This document shows positions 6,203 to 7,238 of a DNA stretch of 7,238 nucleotides, piece by piece. The notes under the pieces were generated by a model. It was not told where the DNA came from and did not search any database. It saw nothing but the letters and a program-made list of their open reading frames with translations. Location: NCBI GenBank assembly GCA_007127655.1, contig SKYX01000163.1, positions 1 through 7,238 on the forward strand, written 5' to 3'. Numbering within the stretch: the stretch's first letter is position 1; each line of letters opens with the position of its first letter. This stretch comes from Desulfonatronum sp. Lineage in GTDB: Bacteria; Desulfobacterota; Desulfovibrionia; Desulfovibrionales; Desulfonatronaceae. The position numbers and the translations under genes are program-made.

Positions 6203-6289
6203 GAGATGGTCGTCTCCGTTGTTTCGGCCTATGGCCCGCAACAGGCCGGGTCGGTGATCGAACCCAACTCCATCTTGCGGAGCGTCTGA
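6203..6289 (+). pseudogene. Decayed 3' fragment of an FKBP isomerase gene
   Basis: Read in the frame of the preceding coiled-coil gene, this stretch encodes SAYGPQQAGSVIEPNSIL, followed by RSV and a TGA at 6287-6289. It corresponds to residues LAYGEQQAGPVIEPNSTL of the FKBP encoded at 4694-5467. Similarity upstream (EMVV for EVVI) is weaker. It lacks most of the FKBP domain and the terminal strand with the pocket Phe, so it cannot be an isomerase. It begins two codons after the coiled-coil stop TAA, in the same phase. It could be a remnant of a tandem FKBP duplication into which the coiled-coil gene came to lie, or the tail of a former fusion gene. Confidence 0.8.
6227..6277 (+). repeat. Direct repeat, degenerate copy (FKBP remnant)
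   Basis: This is the partner of 5354-5404: 51 bp, 44 identical, no gaps. The longest uninterrupted identical run is 21 bp, from 6252 to 6272. The two copies flank the FKBP terminator and the whole coiled-coil gene in the same orientation. Confidence 0.9.
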
Positions 6290-6328
6290 GTCGTCGAACC
6301 AGTCGGTCTGCATAGCCCGAATTTTGAT

Positions 6329-6379
6329 AGTAACAATAAAAGGGGCCGGGAGGATTCTCCCGGCCCTTTTATTGTTACT
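6329..6379. terminator. Strong bidirectional terminator upstream of glpK
   Basis: Arms at 6329-6352 and 6357-6379 pair along their whole length apart from one bulged G, around a GATT loop. The core GGCCGGGAG/CTCCCGGCC is flanked by AATAAAA and TTTTATT, giving T-runs on both strands. It closes the coiled-coil/FKBP-remnant segment and insulates glpK from upstream transcription. Its layout resembles the terminator at 5487-5528, but the sequence is different. Confidence 0.92.
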
Positions 6380-6397
6380 GCCTGGTTCTCGGTGCGT

Positions 6398-6422
6398 CTG
6401 GCGCACGCGGCCTTCGCGCCAG
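6398..6422. promoter_or_regulatory. Inverted repeat in the glpK upstream region
   Basis: CTGGCGC (6398-6404) and GCGCCAG (6416-6422) form a 7-bp inverted repeat with an 11-bp spacer, about 60 bp before the glpK start. It could be an operator or a leader hairpin. I found no clear sigma-70 promoter between the upstream terminator (ending 6379) and glpK, so where transcription of glpK starts is unresolved. Confidence 0.3.
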
Positions 6423-6483
6423 AAATGAGTTCCGAATGGCAACCAGTGACAGCAAACACCGCCATCGGCAAGAGGAGTCCGCA

Positions 6484-7238
6484 ATGAGCAAGTACATCGG
6501 CGCCGTGGACCAGGGGACCACGTCATCCAGGTTCATCATTTTCAACAGGAATGGGGAAATAGTGGCCATGGATCAGAAGGAGCACGCCCAAATCTTCCCC
6601 AAACCGGGATGGGTGGAGCATGATCCTCTGGAGATCTGGACCAATACCCAGGAGGTTATCGCCGGGGCGCTGCGCAAGGCCGGAATCCGGGGCAGGGACC
6701 TCGCCGGCCTGGGCATCACCAATCAACGCGAAACCGTGGTGGCCTGGGACCGGCGAACCGGCAAGCCCTTTTCAAACGCCATTGTCTGGCAGTGCACCCG
6801 GTCGCACGAGATCTGCAAGGAACTCTCCGTGGACGGCGGCGTGGATCGGTTTCGGAGCAGGACCGGTTTGCCCGTGGCCACGTATTTCAGCGGCCCGAAG
6901 ATCAAATGGATCCTGGATAACGTGCCTGAGGCCCGCGAGGCCGCGGATCAAGGCCGGATCATGTTCGGGACCATGGAGACCTGGATCATCTGGTGGTTGA
7001 CCGGAGGCCCAAAGGGAGGGGCGCACGTCACCGACGTGACCAATGCCTCCCGGACCATGCTCATGGACCTGGCCACCCTGGAATGGGACGACGAAATCCT
7101 GAGTATCCTGAGCATTCCCCGCCAGGGCCTGCCCCGGATCGTGCCCAGCAGCGCGGCCGAGTCCTGGGGGCCGACCATGGAAGACGGGCCGCTGGGGGAC
7201 AGGGTACCGGTCTGCGGGGCCCTGGGGGATCAGCAGGC
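6484..7238 (+). CDS. glpK: Glycerol kinase, N-terminal half (cut by window edge)
   Basis: This enzyme phosphorylates glycerol with ATP to sn-glycerol 3-phosphate, the entry step for glycerol use and a lipid precursor route. The ATG at 6484 has AGGAG 6 nt upstream. The first 251 codons are present, about half of the usual length of roughly 500. The FGGY-kinase N-terminal domain is clear: phosphate-binding DQGTTSSR (9-16) and [13 protein letters not shown] (40-52). ITNQRET supplies the glycerol contacts Arg82 and Glu83; Trp102 (IVWQC), Tyr134 (ATYFSG) and catalytic Asp249 (GDQQ) are also present. The segment around Gly238-Arg240 aligns with the region of E. coli GlpK that binds fructose 1,6-bisphosphate, but whether that control exists here cannot be judged. 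Neighbouring glycerol genes such as glpF or glpD are not in the window. Confidence 0.96.
   Translation, partial: MSKYIGAVDQGTTSSRFIIFNRNGEIVAMDQKEHAQIFPKPGWVEHDPLEIWTNTQEVIAGALRKAGIRGRDLAGLGITNQRETVVAWDRRTGKPFSNAIVWQCTRSHEICKELSVDGGVDRFRSRTGLPVATYFSGPKIKWILDNVPEAREAADQGRIMFGTMETWIIWWLTGGPKGGAHVTDVTNASRTMLMDLATLEWDDEILSILSIPRQGLPRIVPSSAAESWGPTMEDGPLGDRVPVCGALGDQQ

Noticed and set aside
5807..6526. Minus-strand frame opposite the coiled-coil gene (239 codons), with repeats
   Set aside because: Its repeats are the antisense image of the 33-bp units, and it crosses the terminator and the glpK start. Its resemblance to the frame opposite FKBP only reflects the duplicated FKBP DNA.

Overview
The window (7238 bp, moderately high GC) carries ordinary free-living bacterial genes. 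A complete livK-livH-livM-livG operon plus the start of livF lies on the minus strand. An FKBP-type lipoprotein isomerase gene, a small coiled-coil gene and the first half of glpK lie on the plus strand. Gene content, the flavour of the proteins and the K-H-M-G-F order would suit a Desulfovibrionales-type sulfate reducer (Desulfobacterota). That assignment is inferred from general resemblance only; no marker gene is present.

Positions 1-4240 (minus strand) encode a HAAT-family branched-chain amino acid (or related amide or amino acid) ABC importer. LivK is the periplasmic binding protein, LivH and LivM are the two permeases, and LivG and LivF are the two ATPases. A strong stem-loop with a weak T-tract separates livK from livH, consistent with high binding-protein expression and lower readthrough into the membrane and ATPase genes. 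The downstream genes overlap (livM/livG by 17-26 bp, livG/livF by 8 bp). livH starts at TTG and livM at GTG, and livG may start at GTG.

Positions 4241-4693 form a divergent, AT-richer intergenic region. It holds a near-consensus sigma-70 promoter (TGGACA-17 bp-TATACT) for the FKBP gene, with a 12-bp palindrome at the expected transcription start. A weaker promoter candidate faces livK.

Positions 4694-5528 hold the FKBP lipoprotein gene, which ends at a perfect 42-bp inverted-repeat terminator. A 159-residue coiled-coil protein gene (5717-6196) follows, built around five tandem 33-bp (11-residue) repeats. Directly after its stop codon, in the same reading frame, lies a decayed copy of the FKBP gene's 3' part (44 of 51 bases identical over the best stretch). 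A second strong bidirectional terminator comes next (6329-6379). The coiled-coil gene is therefore bracketed by two direct copies of FKBP sequence and by two terminators. This is the most unusual structure in the window.

Positions 6484-7238 hold the 5' half of glpK (glycerol kinase), running off the window edge. I found no RNA gene, CRISPR array, transposase or prophage gene. Apart from the FKBP/coiled-coil locus, the region looks like ordinary chromosomal housekeeping and transport genes.
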